The notes under the pieces: model-generated
The model's database searches: none
What the model was told of the DNA's origin: nothing
Seen by the model: only the letters and a program-made list of their open reading frames with translations
Program-made: the position numbers and the translations under genes
Shown here: positions 1 through 8,633 of the stretch, in pieces
Layout of the letters: every line of letters begins with the position of its first letter
How positions within the stretch are numbered: the first letter of the stretch is position 1
Assembly (NCBI RefSeq): GCF_902705885.1
Contig: NZ_CACSIP010000005.1
Coordinates: 10,322-74,321, forward strand
Direction of reading: 5' to 3'
Length of the DNA: 64,000 bases
DNA from: Mycolicibacterium austroafricanum
Lineage (GTDB): Bacteria; Actinomycetota; Actinomycetes; Mycobacteriales; Mycobacteriaceae

Positions 1-104
1 CCTTTGCGGCGATCGCGCAGCCACGGGTCACCGTGATCACGCATCCACTCAATTATTTCGGCAAGCCGTTGTTGCTGTTCATCGACCACGCGACAAGCTT
101 GTAA
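1..104 (+). CDS. C-terminal end of a truncated gene, product unknown
   Basis: The frame starting at base 3 is open from the window edge to a TAA at 102-104 and encodes about 33 residues ending PLLLFIDHATSL. The start and most of the protein lie outside the window. The tail is hydrophobic and beta-rich in character, but I recognise no family. Its last codons are followed by about 100 bases without a gene before the convergent tRNA genes. The fragment could also be chance open frame, since it is short and the genome is GC-rich. Confidence 0.35.
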   Translation, partial: FAAIAQPRVTVITHPLNYFGKPLLLFIDHATSL

Positions 105-208
105 CGATTCGGTAGGCGCCCGCCGCGGATCTGCGGATCTTCCAAGCAGAGGTCAGGTCATATCTAGGTCACGGGCCGCAGTTATTGGAGCAAAACCGCT
201 GGTCAGAG

Positions 209-283
209 TGGTGCGCGATACTGGGATTGAACCAGTGACCTCTTCCGTGTCAGGGAAGCGCTCTCCCGCTGAGCTAATCGCGC
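209..283 (-). tRNA. tRNA-Val (anticodon GAC)
   Basis: Read on the minus strand, the 7-bp acceptor arms GCGCGAT and ATCGCGC pair. The D-arm begins TAGCTC, the anticodon loop reads CTGACAC with GAC at 34-36, and the T-loop is GGTTCAATCCC. The 3' CCA is encoded (bases 209-211). It is the last gene of a three-tRNA minus-strand cluster (Gly, Cys, Val). Confidence 0.95.
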
Positions 284-297
284 CGGTACATACTCGG

Positions 298-368
298 AGG
301 TGGAGACGGGAATCGAACCCGTGTGCACGGCTTTGCAGGCCGTTGCCTCACCACTCGGCCACTCCACC
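298..368 (-). tRNA. tRNA-Cys (anticodon GCA)
   Basis: On the minus strand the acceptor arms GGTGGAG and CTCCACC pair perfectly. The anticodon stem CGGCC/GGCCG encloses a loop with GCA, and the T-arm carries GGTTCGATTCC. The discriminator base is T. CCA is not encoded here, unlike the neighbouring tRNA-Val. Only 14 bases separate it from tRNA-Val, so the cluster is probably one transcript. Confidence 0.95.
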
Positions 369-395
369 GCTGGGGTTGATGCCACTGCACCTTCG

Positions 396-468
396 AGCGG
401 ATGACGGGATTCGAACCCGCGACCCTCACCTTGGCAAGGTGATGCGCTACCAACTGCGCTACATCCGC
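396..468 (-). tRNA. tRNA-Gly (anticodon GCC)
   Basis: Minus-strand acceptor arms GCGGATG and CATCCGC pair. The anticodon arm CACCTT-GCC-AAGGTG and T-arm GGTTCGAATCC are typical. CCA is not encoded. It is the first gene of the Gly-Cys-Val cluster. In mycobacteria a tRNA-Gly 3' end is the known integration site of L5-type phages; no integrase or att duplication is visible here, so this copy looks unoccupied. Confidence 0.95.
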
Positions 469-562
469 GCGCCACGGGCGAGATCGTCGCCCGTCGCGAA
501 GCAGAACGATAGTCCACCCACTCAGGGGTACACAAATCCCTTGCTCGCCCGCGCGTCCACAT

Positions 563-970
563 TCAGAACAGGGTGTACGCCTGTTGCGACAAGGTGAATC
601 CGTGGCCGTCGGAATTCGAGCACCGCATTCCGGACGGTTCGCTGTTGCAGCTCATGCCGCCCCCGGCTTGGAATTGGCCGTATTCCAGGGCAGGACCACT
701 CCCGAGTGCAGTGTCCCCGGCGCAGACGAACCCGGCGGGGCCGTAGGGGCCGAGGGAGATGCCCTGCCCGTAGTCGGTGAAGTCCGGGCAGTCGGCGGGG
801 CGCGGGGGAGGTGTCCAGTCCCGGGTGGCGATGTCGCAGCGCACCAGGTCCTCGGCGAGAATGCAGCCGATGTTGCCGCTCGGGGAGGTGAATCCCACGA
901 CGTCGGCCGAGGCGGCAGGGGCGCTGAACAGCCCCGCGACTATCGCCGCGGCGAGTAGGTAGCGCTTCAT
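563..970 (-). CDS. Small secreted protein, DUF6636-like
   Basis: This 135-residue protein starts with a clear Sec signal peptide (MKRYLLAAAIVAGLFSAPAAS, cleavage likely after ASA near residue 22). The mature part is about 113 residues with six cysteines, which suggests disulfide bonding outside the membrane. The motif SPSGNIGC after the signal resembles small secreted actinobacterial proteins annotated DUF6636. No catalytic motif is visible. It stands alone between the tRNA cluster and a tRNA-Val; the 255 bases upstream hold no other gene that I can support. The function is unknown. The family assignment is from memory of the SPSGNIxC pattern. Confidence 0.75.
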   Translation of the reverse strand: MKRYLLAAAIVAGLFSAPAASADVVGFTSPSGNIGCILAEDLVRCDIATRDWTPPPRPADCPDFTDYGQGISLGPYGPAGFVCAGDTALGSGPALEYGQFQAGGGMSCNSEPSGMRCSNSDGHGFTLSQQAYTLF

Positions 971-1225
971 CGTCGTTGCTCCCGTCGAGCGGTCTGTTTC
1001 GGAGTTCGAATTCAGTTGTGCGGGTTGCCTGATGAACCCGAAACCGGTGGTAGATGCGGGACGCCGGTCGTCGCCGGCTTCGCGACCCGCCCAGCACCCC
1101 CGGCGGTGACCTTACCGGTGAAGTGCCTGATAGGCGGGGTGATGCCGGATATCGCCGACCACGGGATTCCGGGTTGGAGAGCGGTGCGTGTTAGTCTTCT
1201 GCCTCGTTCGATTCGTTGGAGTTCC

Positions 1226-1300
1226 GGTCTCGTAGCTCAGTGGGAGAGCGTCCGCCTCACACGCGGAAGGTCGCTGGTTCGAACCCAGCCGGGACCACCA
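1226..1300 (+). tRNA. tRNA-Val (anticodon CAC)
   Basis: Acceptor arms GGTCTCG and CGGGACC pair with one G-U. The D-arm AGCTC-AGTGGGA-GAGC, anticodon CAC in loop CTCACAC, and T-arm GGTTCGAACCC are all present. CCA is encoded (1298-1300). Its 3' end lies only 15 bases from the stop codon of the convergent Fic gene, a common arrangement where accessory genes have entered beside a tRNA. Confidence 0.95.
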
Positions 1301-1315
1301 CAAAATAGTCGCAGT

Positions 1316-2629
1316 TCAGAGACCAGTTCTTGGCGCTCTTACGCCATTTTGGATGTCGCCGTCACTCGTCGATGGGGCCACGCGGTCGGACATCTTCGAC
1401 GTTGGTCCCCGACGAATCGTTTCGGCGGCCTGACTGCGACGCCCGGCCCGCGCCGCGAACGCGTCGAGGGCGCTAAGAACTTCTGGCGCACGCCACGCTC
1501 TGTTGCGTGCGCGGTCGGTGAATTCGACGATGATCCCGGCTTCACACAACGGGTCGATGTATCGGCGCGCGTTGCCAGTCCTGATATCCAGCTCGCGTTG
1601 GAGGAGCCTTGCGTTCACCACCGGGCGCTTGATGAGCAAGTCGGCGACGCGATGCACCGCAGAGTCACGCCGGGCGGCGATTCGCGAGTTCCACGACTCC
1701 CGAATAGATCTGAGTTCCGCGACGAGCTCACGGCCGTTGGTGACGGCTAGCAGCGACGCTTCCGAGAGTCGCGCGACGATCGGGGCGACGTTGCCTTGGC
1801 GATAGGAGCCGAGTGCATCGAAGTACGCATCGGTGTTGGTGAGCAGGCCGGCGGAGATGGGGACTGTGATCCGGCGGGTGAGCCGCTTGTGGCGCAGCAT
1901 CGCTTGGATGACTGCGCGTCCGGTGCGGCCATTGCCGTCGGTGAAGGGGTGGATGGTTTCGAACTGGGCGTGCGCTATCGCGATCTGGGGGAGTGTGGGC
2001 ACGTCAGGGCGGCGGGTGAAGCCGAGTAGGTCCGTGATCGCGTCGGGGACGCGCGAGTGCTGCGGGGCGATGTAGTCGGCGCCGCGGGGTCCGAAGTTTC
2101 CGCCACCGATCCAGACTTGTTCAGTGCGCCACCGTCCGGCGGAGGCCGGGTCGCTGTCCCGCATCAGTGCGGCATGCATGGCAAGGATCGCGTTCTCGTC
2201 GAGCTGATCAGCCAGAGCAACGGCCGCGTTCATCGCCTCGGTGTTGGACACGATCAGCGCGGCGTTGCGCCGGCTGGTGTCTCCGAGTGCTTCGGCTTCG
2301 GCGATGGCGCGTGCTGATGCGGTCAGATTCTCGATGTTGGAGCTCGCTGCCGATTCGGATCGCAGCAAGACCGCCGAAAAAGGCGCAATCTCATCGCCGA
2401 GCTCAGCGTCGAATCGAGTGATTTCATTGCTCGCTTCCTCAGCGTCTGCCAGCGCCGCGGCCGGGAGCGTGACGGCTAGTTCGGCGATGGACGCGGGGAT
2501 CGCTGCGTCGTACTTCCCAGCCTGGCGCTGCGCCGCGCGCAGGTCCGCGAGTCCGTAACCTGCTTCAACGGGTGCATCCCAGGTCAGCGTCTCGTATGTG
2601 AGCGCGGTGGTGCCAACAACTGATGCCAC
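1316..2629 (-). CDS. Fic-domain protein (probable AMP transferase), class II
   Basis: This is a 437-residue Fic family protein, a family that usually transfers AMP from ATP to a target hydroxyl. The catalytic motif HPFTDGNGRTGR spans about residues 227-238 (His227 base, Asp231 metal, Arg238). An inhibitory-helix motif of the S-x-x-x-E-N type (SSNIEN, residues 96-101) precedes it, which is the class II auto-inhibited architecture. The C-terminal 120 residues look like a winged-helix domain, as in free-standing Fic proteins that bind their own promoter. No separate antitoxin gene is present; the inhibitor is built in. It starts at ATG 2629, just 8 bases from a perfect palindrome. Its position beside a tRNA suggests accessory DNA. 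The target protein is unknown. Confidence 0.9.
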   Translation of the reverse strand: MASVVGTTALTYETLTWDAPVEAGYGLADLRAAQRQAGKYDAAIPASIAELAVTLPAAALADAEEASNEITRFDAELGDEIAPFSAVLLRSESAASSNIENLTASARAIAEAEALGDTSRRNAALIVSNTEAMNAAVALADQLDENAILAMHAALMRDSDPASAGRWRTEQVWIGGGNFGPRGADYIAPQHSRVPDAITDLLGFTRRPDVPTLPQIAIAHAQFETIHPFTDGNGRTGRAVIQAMLRHKRLTRRITVPISAGLLTNTDAYFDALGSYRQGNVAPIVARLSEASLLAVTNGRELVAELRSIRESWNSRIAARRDSAVHRVADLLIKRPVVNARLLQRELDIRTGNARRYIDPLCEAGIIVEFTDRARNRAWRAPEVLSALDAFAARAGRRSQAAETIRRGPTSKMSDRVAPSTSDGDIQNGVRAPRTGL

Positions 2630-2637
2630 ATTCCTAA

Positions 2638-2671
2638 GATAGCATCACTTAGCTATTTAAGTGATGCTATC
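2638..2671. promoter_or_regulatory. Perfect 13-bp inverted repeat, probable operator of the Fic gene
   Basis: GATAGCATCACTT at 2638-2650 is repeated in inverted form at 2659-2671, with the 8-base AT-rich spacer AGCTATTT. The element ends 8 bases before the fic ATG. Its AT content stands out from the GC-rich surroundings. Position and symmetry indicate a repressor site overlapping the promoter, possibly bound by the winged helix of the Fic protein itself (inference). Confidence 0.7.
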
Positions 2672-2775
2672 GGACGTGCCGAGCACCTGTCGACCCATGA
2701 TTGCGCGTGGCGCATCTGGGCCCACCTCAGCGACGCGCGCCGATCACTGCACACCCGAGTGGACTTTGAGTTGCT

Positions 2776-3210
2776 CTAGTCCAAACCGGCGAGGGCCTGG
2801 CGCGCTGCGTCGAGTTCGGCTTCCAGGGCGGCGACCTTGGCGGCCTGTTGGGATCGGGCTTCCTCGATGACCTTGTCGATCGGCGTGGCGAGGTCGTCGT
2901 GCAGCTCTTGGGCGGCCCGCGATACAGCGGCGGCCGCGACTGCGAGGTTGCGCGCCACGACGGTCGTGCCCTGCTTGAGCTCGGCCCGCCACTCCCCGTC
3001 GGCAGTGCCGACGACGGTAAGGGTCAGCTCGAGGGACTTGGTCTTCTTGCCGACCGCCTTCCTGGCCGGGGACGTCCTGGGGTTCTCGGCGCGGGATCCC
3101 GCAGCGGGTGTCGGCGGGACGGCGGGCGAGAGCCCGCCAGCAGGATTCACGACTTCGGCGGGGTTGGATGCAGTGGACTGCGGTTCCGCTGCCAGGGTGT
3201 CTGCGGTCAT
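2776..3210 (-). CDS. DUF6319-like protein, function unknown
   Basis: The protein has 144 residues from ATG 3210, which has GGAG about 12 bases upstream. The N-terminal third is rich in Pro, Ala, Ser and Thr and probably disordered. A basic stretch (ARKAVGKKTK) follows. The rest contains a beta-rich segment (SLELTLTVVGTADGEWRAEL) and a C-terminal coiled coil of about 45 residues with Ala/Glu heptads ending QALAGLD. There is no signal peptide, and the basic patch would suit a nucleic-acid-associated protein. The DUF6319 call is from memory. The notable feature is a near-consensus LexA box 66 bases upstream of the start, so it may be DNA-damage inducible. Confidence 0.65.
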   Translation of the reverse strand: MTADTLAAEPQSTASNPAEVVNPAGGLSPAVPPTPAAGSRAENPRTSPARKAVGKKTKSLELTLTVVGTADGEWRAELKQGTTVVARNLAVAAAAVSRAAQELHDDLATPIDKVIEEARSQQAAKVAALEAELDAARQALAGLD

Positions 3211-3275
3211 CGGTATGGCGATCTCCTGTCGAACATCGCCCGCGGTGAGCGGGCTGGTGGGCGAGTGGCCTCGAG

Positions 3276-3291
3276 TAGAACACACGTTCGA
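3276..3291. promoter_or_regulatory. Candidate LexA (SOS) box upstream of the DUF6319-like gene
   Basis: TAGAACACACGTTCGA matches the mycobacterial SOS consensus TCGAAC-N4-GTTCGA at 11 of 12 defined positions (A for C at position 2). It lies in the 110-bp gap upstream of the minus-strand gene starting at 3210, and beyond the 3' end of the next gene upstream, so that gene is its only likely target. Confidence 0.6.
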
Positions 3292-3320
3292 TGACGGGCC
3301 AACTCGACCCGCGGAAACGC

Positions 3321-3692
3321 TCAGCTCTGCGGGATGTTGAAGACCAGGCAGAAAGTGTGCCCGGCCGGGTCGCGGAACACCCGGAAGTCGTCCTCGCCCT
3401 CGGCGTCGGTCACCCGGGTGGCGCCCAGCTTGAGCACATCGTGTTCGGCACGGTCGACGTCGTCGACCTCGATGTCGAGATGGAACTGTTGAGAGCCGCG
3501 CGGGTCCGGGAACTTCGGGGGCTCGTGGTCGGGTGCGAGCTGAAAAGCCAGTCGGTGGCCGCCCGGATCGTCCAGCGTCACCCAGGTTTCATCCTCCGCG
3601 GCCACGCGCCCGCCCAACACCTCGGCCCAGAACTCGGCAAGTCCCAGTGGGTCGGTGCAATCGACGACAACGGTGCGCAGCTTTCCGATCAT
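3321..3692 (-). CDS. VOC-superfamily protein (glyoxalase/dioxygenase fold)
   Basis: This is a 123-residue single VOC module with two beta-alpha-beta-beta-beta halves: LRTVVVDCTDPLGLAEFW at the N-terminus and FHLDIEVDDVDRAEHDVLKLGA in the second half, ending in the typical FRDPAGHTFCLVF. The size fits the Glyoxalase_6-type family, which is common in actinobacteria and has many members without a known substrate. The ATG at 3692 begins directly at the conserved fold, so longer upstream starts are unnecessary. It is probably transcribed with, or read through from, the acyltransferase gene upstream (61-bp gap). Confidence 0.85.
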   Translation of the reverse strand: MIGKLRTVVVDCTDPLGLAEFWAEVLGGRVAAEDETWVTLDDPGGHRLAFQLAPDHEPPKFPDPRGSQQFHLDIEVDDVDRAEHDVLKLGATRVTDAEGEDDFRVFRDPAGHTFCLVFNIPQS

Positions 3693-3753
3693 GACCCTCG
3701 CGTTGCCGTGAATGTCGATTCCGAAACCGCCCCATAGCGCACTGCCGTGTTCA

Positions 3754-5898
3754 TTACCACCACCCGGTTGCCGCCGCGATCTGGCGACCGAGCTCGTCGG
3801 CGAGGGTGCGCATATAGGTGGCGGAGAGGTGGTGAGAGTCGTGATACACGAGAACGTTTCCCTCGACGACGCGACAGTGTTCGGCGTTGCACACCGCATC
3901 GGTGAGGTCGAGGGGATGCAGCAGCGGATACTGAGCTGTGAGGGCCAGTGTCGGGTTGACCTCTGACAGTCCGGTGGATCTCGGTACCCCGCAGCTGGTC
4001 GCGGTGCCGCCGCGGGACAGGCAGTCGGTCGGATCGCGAAGCCAGCCCTGTCGGATCAACCAGGGCGTGTCCCGAATGCCGAGCATGCTGATCCCGTTGC
4101 TGGAGAACGTGTCCCAGATCCCCAGGTAGCCGTCGGGCACCACATCACCCGGGCCTTCCAGGTTCGGGCGCGTCGTGGTGGTGAACACGTAGTCGGGACG
4201 GTCGGCGACCAGCTTGGCCATCACCTTTTGATTCCAGCGGTGGCACTGCGGATAGGGGTCATCAGAAATGGCGATCATCGGCGACAGGTCGGTGGTGAGC
4301 GGACAACCCATCTTCAGGTAGGTGACCACCCGAAAGTGGTGTCGTGCTCCCAGCATGTCCAGCGCTGTGATCCAGTGCTCGGCGTGCGAGCCGCCTGCCA
4401 GCGCGATGGTGCGGTCGGCGTCAGGGTCACCGTAGATGCAGTTGACCACAGCGGGATTGAGGAAGTCGCTGATACACCCGTCGGTGGTGCTGGCGGGCAC
4501 GTCGTCGTCGGCTTCCAGAACGGTGGGCCGCATCGGTAACTTGGGTACCCGCACCCCATCGGTGAGCGCCCGGGCCCCCGGATAGTCCCGCGCCGGCAAC
4601 TGCGCGAGTTCGTGTCCGTTCGCGCGCTGCAGGACGACATGTTCTCGCCAACCGAACGACGTCACCGTCAACGCCACCGCCACCAGCGCCACCGCCGAGC
4701 CCAGCGCCAGTGTCGGGCGCAACAGCCGGCCCCACAGCGGTGCCACCGAAGCCGGCACGTGAGCGTCCGACCGTGGGTAGCGGAGCGGATTTTCGACAAA
4801 CTGGGTGGTCAGGTAGGCCAGCAGGCCCGAAACCGCCAGCACGGCCAGCCCTTCGAGGAGCCCCACCCCGTTTCTGCCGGTGTGCACCATCCAGAAGATC
4901 AACACCGGCCAATGCCAGAGATACAGCGAGTACGCGATCGCGCCCAGCATGATGAACGGCCGCGCGGACAACAGCCGAAGCGGCAGCACCGGCGCGCCGG
5001 TGCGTGCCGAACCCGCGGCGATCACCAACAGCGTCGCACCGACCGGGACCAGCGCCCACGGACCCGGGAACTGTTGCGCACCGTCGATCAACACGCCGCA
5101 GGACAGGATCGCGACGATCCCCACCGTCGCCGCCACCGTCCGTGCCCAGACCGGCAACCGCAACTGCGACACAAACAGCGCGGCAAGTACCCCGACGAGC
5201 AGCTCCCAGGCGCGGGCAAAACTGTTGTAGTAGGCCGCGGCCTGGTTCTCGGACCCGATGATGATGGCGTACACGAACGACGCGATGGTCAGCGCGGCGA
5301 GGACGGCGGCAAGCACCGGTTTCAGGCGCGTCCCGAGGATCGGGCGCAACGTGTAGGTGAGCACCAGCGTCAGCGCGAGCAGGGCGATGTAGAACTGGCC
5401 CTGCACCGACATCGACCAGATGTGCTGGAGGGGGCTGATGGCCTCACCCGCGCGCAGGTAGTCCGATGCGGAGTTGGCCAACTGCCAGTTCTGGTAGTAC
5501 CCGAGGCTGGCCAGGCTCTGGTCGGCGAACGTCTCCCACCGGGTTTCGGGCTGCAGGAACACAGTGAGCAGTGCCGATACCCCGAGGACCACCACCAGCG
5601 CGGGTAACAGCCGTCGGGCCAGGCGCCGGAGATGCGGTAGCGGGGACAGCGACGAACCGGGGGTCAGTGCGCCGCGCAACACCATCCCGCCGAAGAAATA
5701 CCCGGACAACACCAGAAAGACGTCAACGCCGCCGGACACCCGCCCGAACCAGATGTGGAACACCGCCACGAGGGCGATCGCCACGCCGCGGAGCCCGTCG
5801 AGATCGTCACGGCGGTTGTCGGCGGGTGCTGATAGCTGCCTGGTCGTCGTCTGGTGGGGCGCTACCGATCCGCACACCATGCCGGACACGCTCACCAC
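3754..5898 (-). CDS. Acyltransferase-3 / SGNH membrane O-acetyltransferase
   Basis: At 714 residues this has the OafA/PatB-like two-domain layout. Residues 30-400 form an integral-membrane acyltransferase-3 domain of about ten helices that opens with LDGLRGVAIALVAVFH (catalytic His of the family). The rest, after about residue 470, is an extracytoplasmic SGNH esterase-like domain: GGSHAEHW is the nucleophile block and the closing HDSHHLSATYM holds the Asp/His pair. Such proteins O-acylate cell-surface glycans or lipids. The substrate cannot be read from sequence; in mycobacteria arabinogalactan, glycolipids or peptidoglycan are possible. The start is one of several in-frame codons (GTG 5898, GTG 5895, ATG 5880). 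No glycosyltransferase neighbours help define the target. Confidence 0.88.
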   Translation of the reverse strand: MVSVSGMVCGSVAPHQTTTRQLSAPADNRRDDLDGLRGVAIALVAVFHIWFGRVSGGVDVFLVLSGYFFGGMVLRGALTPGSSLSPLPHLRRLARRLLPALVVVLGVSALLTVFLQPETRWETFADQSLASLGYYQNWQLANSASDYLRAGEAISPLQHIWSMSVQGQFYIALLALTLVLTYTLRPILGTRLKPVLAAVLAALTIASFVYAIIIGSENQAAAYYNSFARAWELLVGVLAALFVSQLRLPVWARTVAATVGIVAILSCGVLIDGAQQFPGPWALVPVGATLLVIAAGSARTGAPVLPLRLLSARPFIMLGAIAYSLYLWHWPVLIFWMVHTGRNGVGLLEGLAVLAVSGLLAYLTTQFVENPLRYPRSDAHVPASVAPLWGRLLRPTLALGSAVALVAVALTVTSFGWREHVVLQRANGHELAQLPARDYPGARALTDGVRVPKLPMRPTVLEADDDVPASTTDGCISDFLNPAVVNCIYGDPDADRTIALAGGSHAEHWITALDMLGARHHFRVVTYLKMGCPLTTDLSPMIAISDDPYPQCHRWNQKVMAKLVADRPDYVFTTTTRPNLEGPGDVVPDGYLGIWDTFSSNGISMLGIRDTPWLIRQGWLRDPTDCLSRGGTATSCGVPRSTGLSEVNPTLALTAQYPLLHPLDLTDAVCNAEHCRVVEGNVLVYHDSHHLSATYMRTLADELGRQIAAATGWW

Positions 5899-5959
5899 CT
5901 CACTGACCAGGGACTATCTGATTATGGCCTGGACACCCCCGGCGCATATTGCCAGTAAT

Positions 5960-7075
5960 TTACCCAGTCCGGTCGCCAGATGCCTCCTCGGCCGCATTCG
6001 CCGGCAGTGCGGGGTGCAGGCCGACCTCTTGGGCTTTCACCACGAAGTACACCGTCTGACCGGGCTGAAGGTCGAGGTCGGCAGCAGCGGCTGCGGTGAT
6101 GTCGGCGGCCAATCCGGCGCCGCCGTCGGGTTGATCGGAGCCGCGAATCCGGACCGTGGTGCCGTCGACGTCGAGTTCGGCGATCGTGACCGCCAGCACG
6201 TTGCGGGGACTGCCGTGCGGCGGGTCGAGGTGTACGGCCACCGCGCTCGGCCGAAACAGCGCGATGGCTGCCGCTCCCGCTGTCACGTTGCCGCTACCGG
6301 ATATCTCGGTTCCCCAGCCGGTTCGAAGCACGCCCGACCGGGACACGACGCCGGGAATCAGGTTGATGCCCGCGATGCGGGCGCCGAAATCGCTGCGGGG
6401 GGTGGACAGAACCCCACGGACCGGACCGCTCTCGACCACCCGCCCGTCCTCGACGACGACGACCCTATCGGCGATGGCGAGCGCGTCGAGCAGGTCGTGG
6501 GTGACGATGATCGCGGTGCGGCGGTCGTTGCGCAGAACCTCGCGGAGTAGCCGACGCAGCACCGGCGCCGCGGTGACGTCGAGAGCCGCCATTGGTTCGT
6601 CGAGCAGAAGCAGTCGCGGATCGGCGGCCAGGGCGCGCGCCACCGCGACGCGTTGTGCCTGCCCGCCCGACAGTTGCGCCGGGCGTCGATCGGCGAGATC
6701 CACCGCGTCGACGGCCTCCAGCCAATGCTGCACGGAAAGACTTGTGGACGAACGGGATTCACCACGGCAGCGAAGTGGGTAACCGACGTTGGCCGCGACG
6801 GACATGTGCGGGAACAGCATCGCCTGTTGTGACAGCATGGCCACGCCGCGGGAATGCGCAGGCACGAACGTCCCGGTGCTGGTGTCGGTCACCACGGTGC
6901 CGCCGAGTTCGATCCGGCCGTGATCTGGTCGCAGCAGTCCGGCGATCATCAACAGCAGGGTCGACTTGCCGACGCCATTGGGCCCCAGCACCGCGAGCAC
7001 CTCACCGTCGTCGAGGGTGACGTCGAAATCGACACCCCGCTGCTGCAGGCCGGCCCGGACGCGCACGCTGCTCAC
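5960..7075 (-). CDS. modC: Molybdate ABC transporter, ATP-binding protein ModC
   Basis: The 371-residue ABC ATPase has Walker A GPNGVGKS near residue 33, the signature [15 protein letters not shown], Walker [13 protein letters not shown] and the switch His in IIVTHD. The last 110 residues form a TOBE/Mop-type domain that binds oxyanion, as expected for ModC rather than other importers. It powers molybdate (or tungstate) uptake for molybdenum cofactor enzymes. Its start overlaps the modB stop by 4 bases, so translation is coupled. It is the last gene of the modE-like, modA, modB, modC operon. Confidence 0.93.
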   Translation of the reverse strand: MSSVRVRAGLQQRGVDFDVTLDDGEVLAVLGPNGVGKSTLLLMIAGLLRPDHGRIELGGTVVTDTSTGTFVPAHSRGVAMLSQQAMLFPHMSVAANVGYPLRCRGESRSSTSLSVQHWLEAVDAVDLADRRPAQLSGGQAQRVAVARALAADPRLLLLDEPMAALDVTAAPVLRRLLREVLRNDRRTAIIVTHDLLDALAIADRVVVVEDGRVVESGPVRGVLSTPRSDFGARIAGINLIPGVVSRSGVLRTGWGTEISGSGNVTAGAAAIALFRPSAVAVHLDPPHGSPRNVLAVTIAELDVDGTTVRIRGSDQPDGGAGLAADITAAAAADLDLQPGQTVYFVVKAQEVGLHPALPANAAEEASGDRTG

Positions 7076-7884
7076 AGCGAACCCGTCAGCCGGCGGCCGG
7101 CCGAGGCGATGACGATGACCGCGGCCACCGCGATCAGCAGCAGCGACAGCGCGACCGCGGCGTCGGCATCGGTCTCGCGCTGCAGGTAGATCTCGAGCGG
7201 CAGCGTGCGGGTGACTCCCTGCAATGAGCCGGCGAACGTCAGCGTCGCCCCGAACTCACCGAGGGAGCGGGCGAACGCCAGCACGGCGCCCGACACCAGC
7301 CCCGGTAGCACCAGCGGCAGGGTCACGGTGCGCAGCACCGTGGTGGGCCGGGCTCCCAGCGTGGCGGCGACGTTGTCGTAGCCCGAACCCGCCGAGCGCA
7401 GCGCCCCTTCGAGGCTGACGACCAGGAAAGGCAGCGACACGAAGGACTGCGCCAGCACCACCGCAGTGGTGGAGAACGCGATCTGGACACCGATCACTTC
7501 GAGATGCTGCCCGATCAACCCCTGCCGACCGAAGGTGTACAGCAGGGCGATGCCGCCGACCACCGGCGGCAGCACCAGCGGCAGCAGCACCAGGGCCCGT
7601 AATGCCGATCGGCCACGGAACCGACCGCGGGCCAGCGCAAGTGCCATCGGGACCCCGACGAGCACGCACACCACGGTGCTCGCCGTCGCCGTCTTCAAGC
7701 TCAGAATCAGTGCGGCCCGCGAGGATTCGGACGTGATCAACGGGATGAACCGGTCCCAGTCGATCGTGAGCAGAATGGCGACCAGCGGTGTGATCACGAA
7801 CAGTGCGCCGGCCAGTGCCGGCGCGTAAATCCAGGCCGGAAGTCCGACCTGGACCGGGCCGGGTGGCCTGCGGTGAATGATCAC
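7072..7884 (-). CDS. modB: Molybdate ABC transporter permease ModB
   Basis: The 270-residue inner-membrane permease has about six helices. The cytoplasmic EAA-type loop reads [26 protein letters not shown], which contacts the ATPase. Length and motifs match ModB/CysT-type permeases, and the flanking modA and modC settle the assignment to molybdate. It overlaps both neighbours by 4 bases (7072-7075 and 7881-7884). Confidence 0.93.
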   Translation of the reverse strand: MIIHRRPPGPVQVGLPAWIYAPALAGALFVITPLVAILLTIDWDRFIPLITSESSRAALILSLKTATASTVVCVLVGVPMALALARGRFRGRSALRALVLLPLVLPPVVGGIALLYTFGRQGLIGQHLEVIGVQIAFSTTAVVLAQSFVSLPFLVVSLEGALRSAGSGYDNVAATLGARPTTVLRTVTLPLVLPGLVSGAVLAFARSLGEFGATLTFAGSLQGVTRTLPLEIYLQRETDADAAVALSLLLIAVAAVIVIASAGRRLTGSL

Positions 7885-8633
7885 GGTTCGCCGAACCCCG
7901 CCGCCGCCAGGACCTCCCGACCTTGTGGCCCGTTCACCAGGTCGATGAAGTCCTGCGCCGCTTCCGGACGGGCGGATTCGGCGAGCAGGGCGATCGGGTA
8001 GTGGTTCACCGCGCGAGAGGACTCCGGGAACGGGACGGTGGTCACCTTGTCGCCGGCCGCGGCGGCGTCGGTGACATACACCAGCCCCGCGTCCGCCTGC
8101 CCGGAGGTGATCTTGCCCAACACGTCGGTGACGGCGGACTCCTCACTCACCGGAGACAGGGTCACCTCGGCGGCCTTCTCGAGCCTCGCGGCCGCCGCCC
8201 CACACGGCACCTGCGGTGCACACATCACCAGCTGCGTTCCCGGCCAGGCCAGATCAGCGAAAACGGTTATGCCACTGGGGTTTTCGGGCGGAGTGACGAT
8301 GGTCAGCGTGTTGGTGGCGAAGGCGGCGGGGCCGCCGGACACCAGGCCCGCCTCGACCGCCTCGGTCATGCTGGTGGCGTCGGCGGAGGCGAACACGTCG
8401 GCCGGGGCGCCCTGGATCAGCTGGGCGACGAGGTCGGAGGAGCCGGCGAAGTTGAACGTCACCGTCGTTCCCGGGTTGTCGGTTTCGTACCGACTGCCCA
8501 ACGCGGTGAACGTGGATCTCAGTGACGCTGCGGCGAAGACGACGATGTCGCCGGCGCCGCTCGGTGACGGCGAACAACCGACACCCAGGGTTGCGGCACA
8601 CAGCACCGTGGTCACCGCGATCACCGCTCTCAC
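7881..8633 (-). CDS. modA: Molybdate-binding lipoprotein ModA
   Basis: I place the start at GTG 8633, giving 250 residues with a lipoprotein signal ending LGVGC (Cys near 19). The mature protein begins [17 protein letters not shown], the typical ModA opening that contributes Ser to the oxyanion site, and contains the family's [11 protein letters not shown] and [10 protein letters not shown] blocks. It captures molybdate outside the membrane and delivers it to ModB. The GTG start overlaps the stop codon of the upstream regulator gene by 4 bases, which supports this start over longer in-frame ones. Confidence 0.93.
   Translation of the reverse strand: MRAVIAVTTVLCAATLGVGCSPSPSGAGDIVVFAAASLRSTFTALGSRYETDNPGTTVTFNFAGSSDLVAQLIQGAPADVFASADATSMTEAVEAGLVSGGPAAFATNTLTIVTPPENPSGITVFADLAWPGTQLVMCAPQVPCGAAAARLEKAAEVTLSPVSEESAVTDVLGKITSGQADAGLVYVTDAAAAGDKVTTVPFPESSRAVNHYPIALLAESARPEAAQDFIDLVNGPQGREVLAAAGFGEP

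Noticed and set aside
2744..3283. Overlapping 179-codon frame in another phase over the DUF6319-like gene
   Set aside because: Its product is an Arg/Pro/His-rich low-complexity sequence typical of out-of-phase translation.
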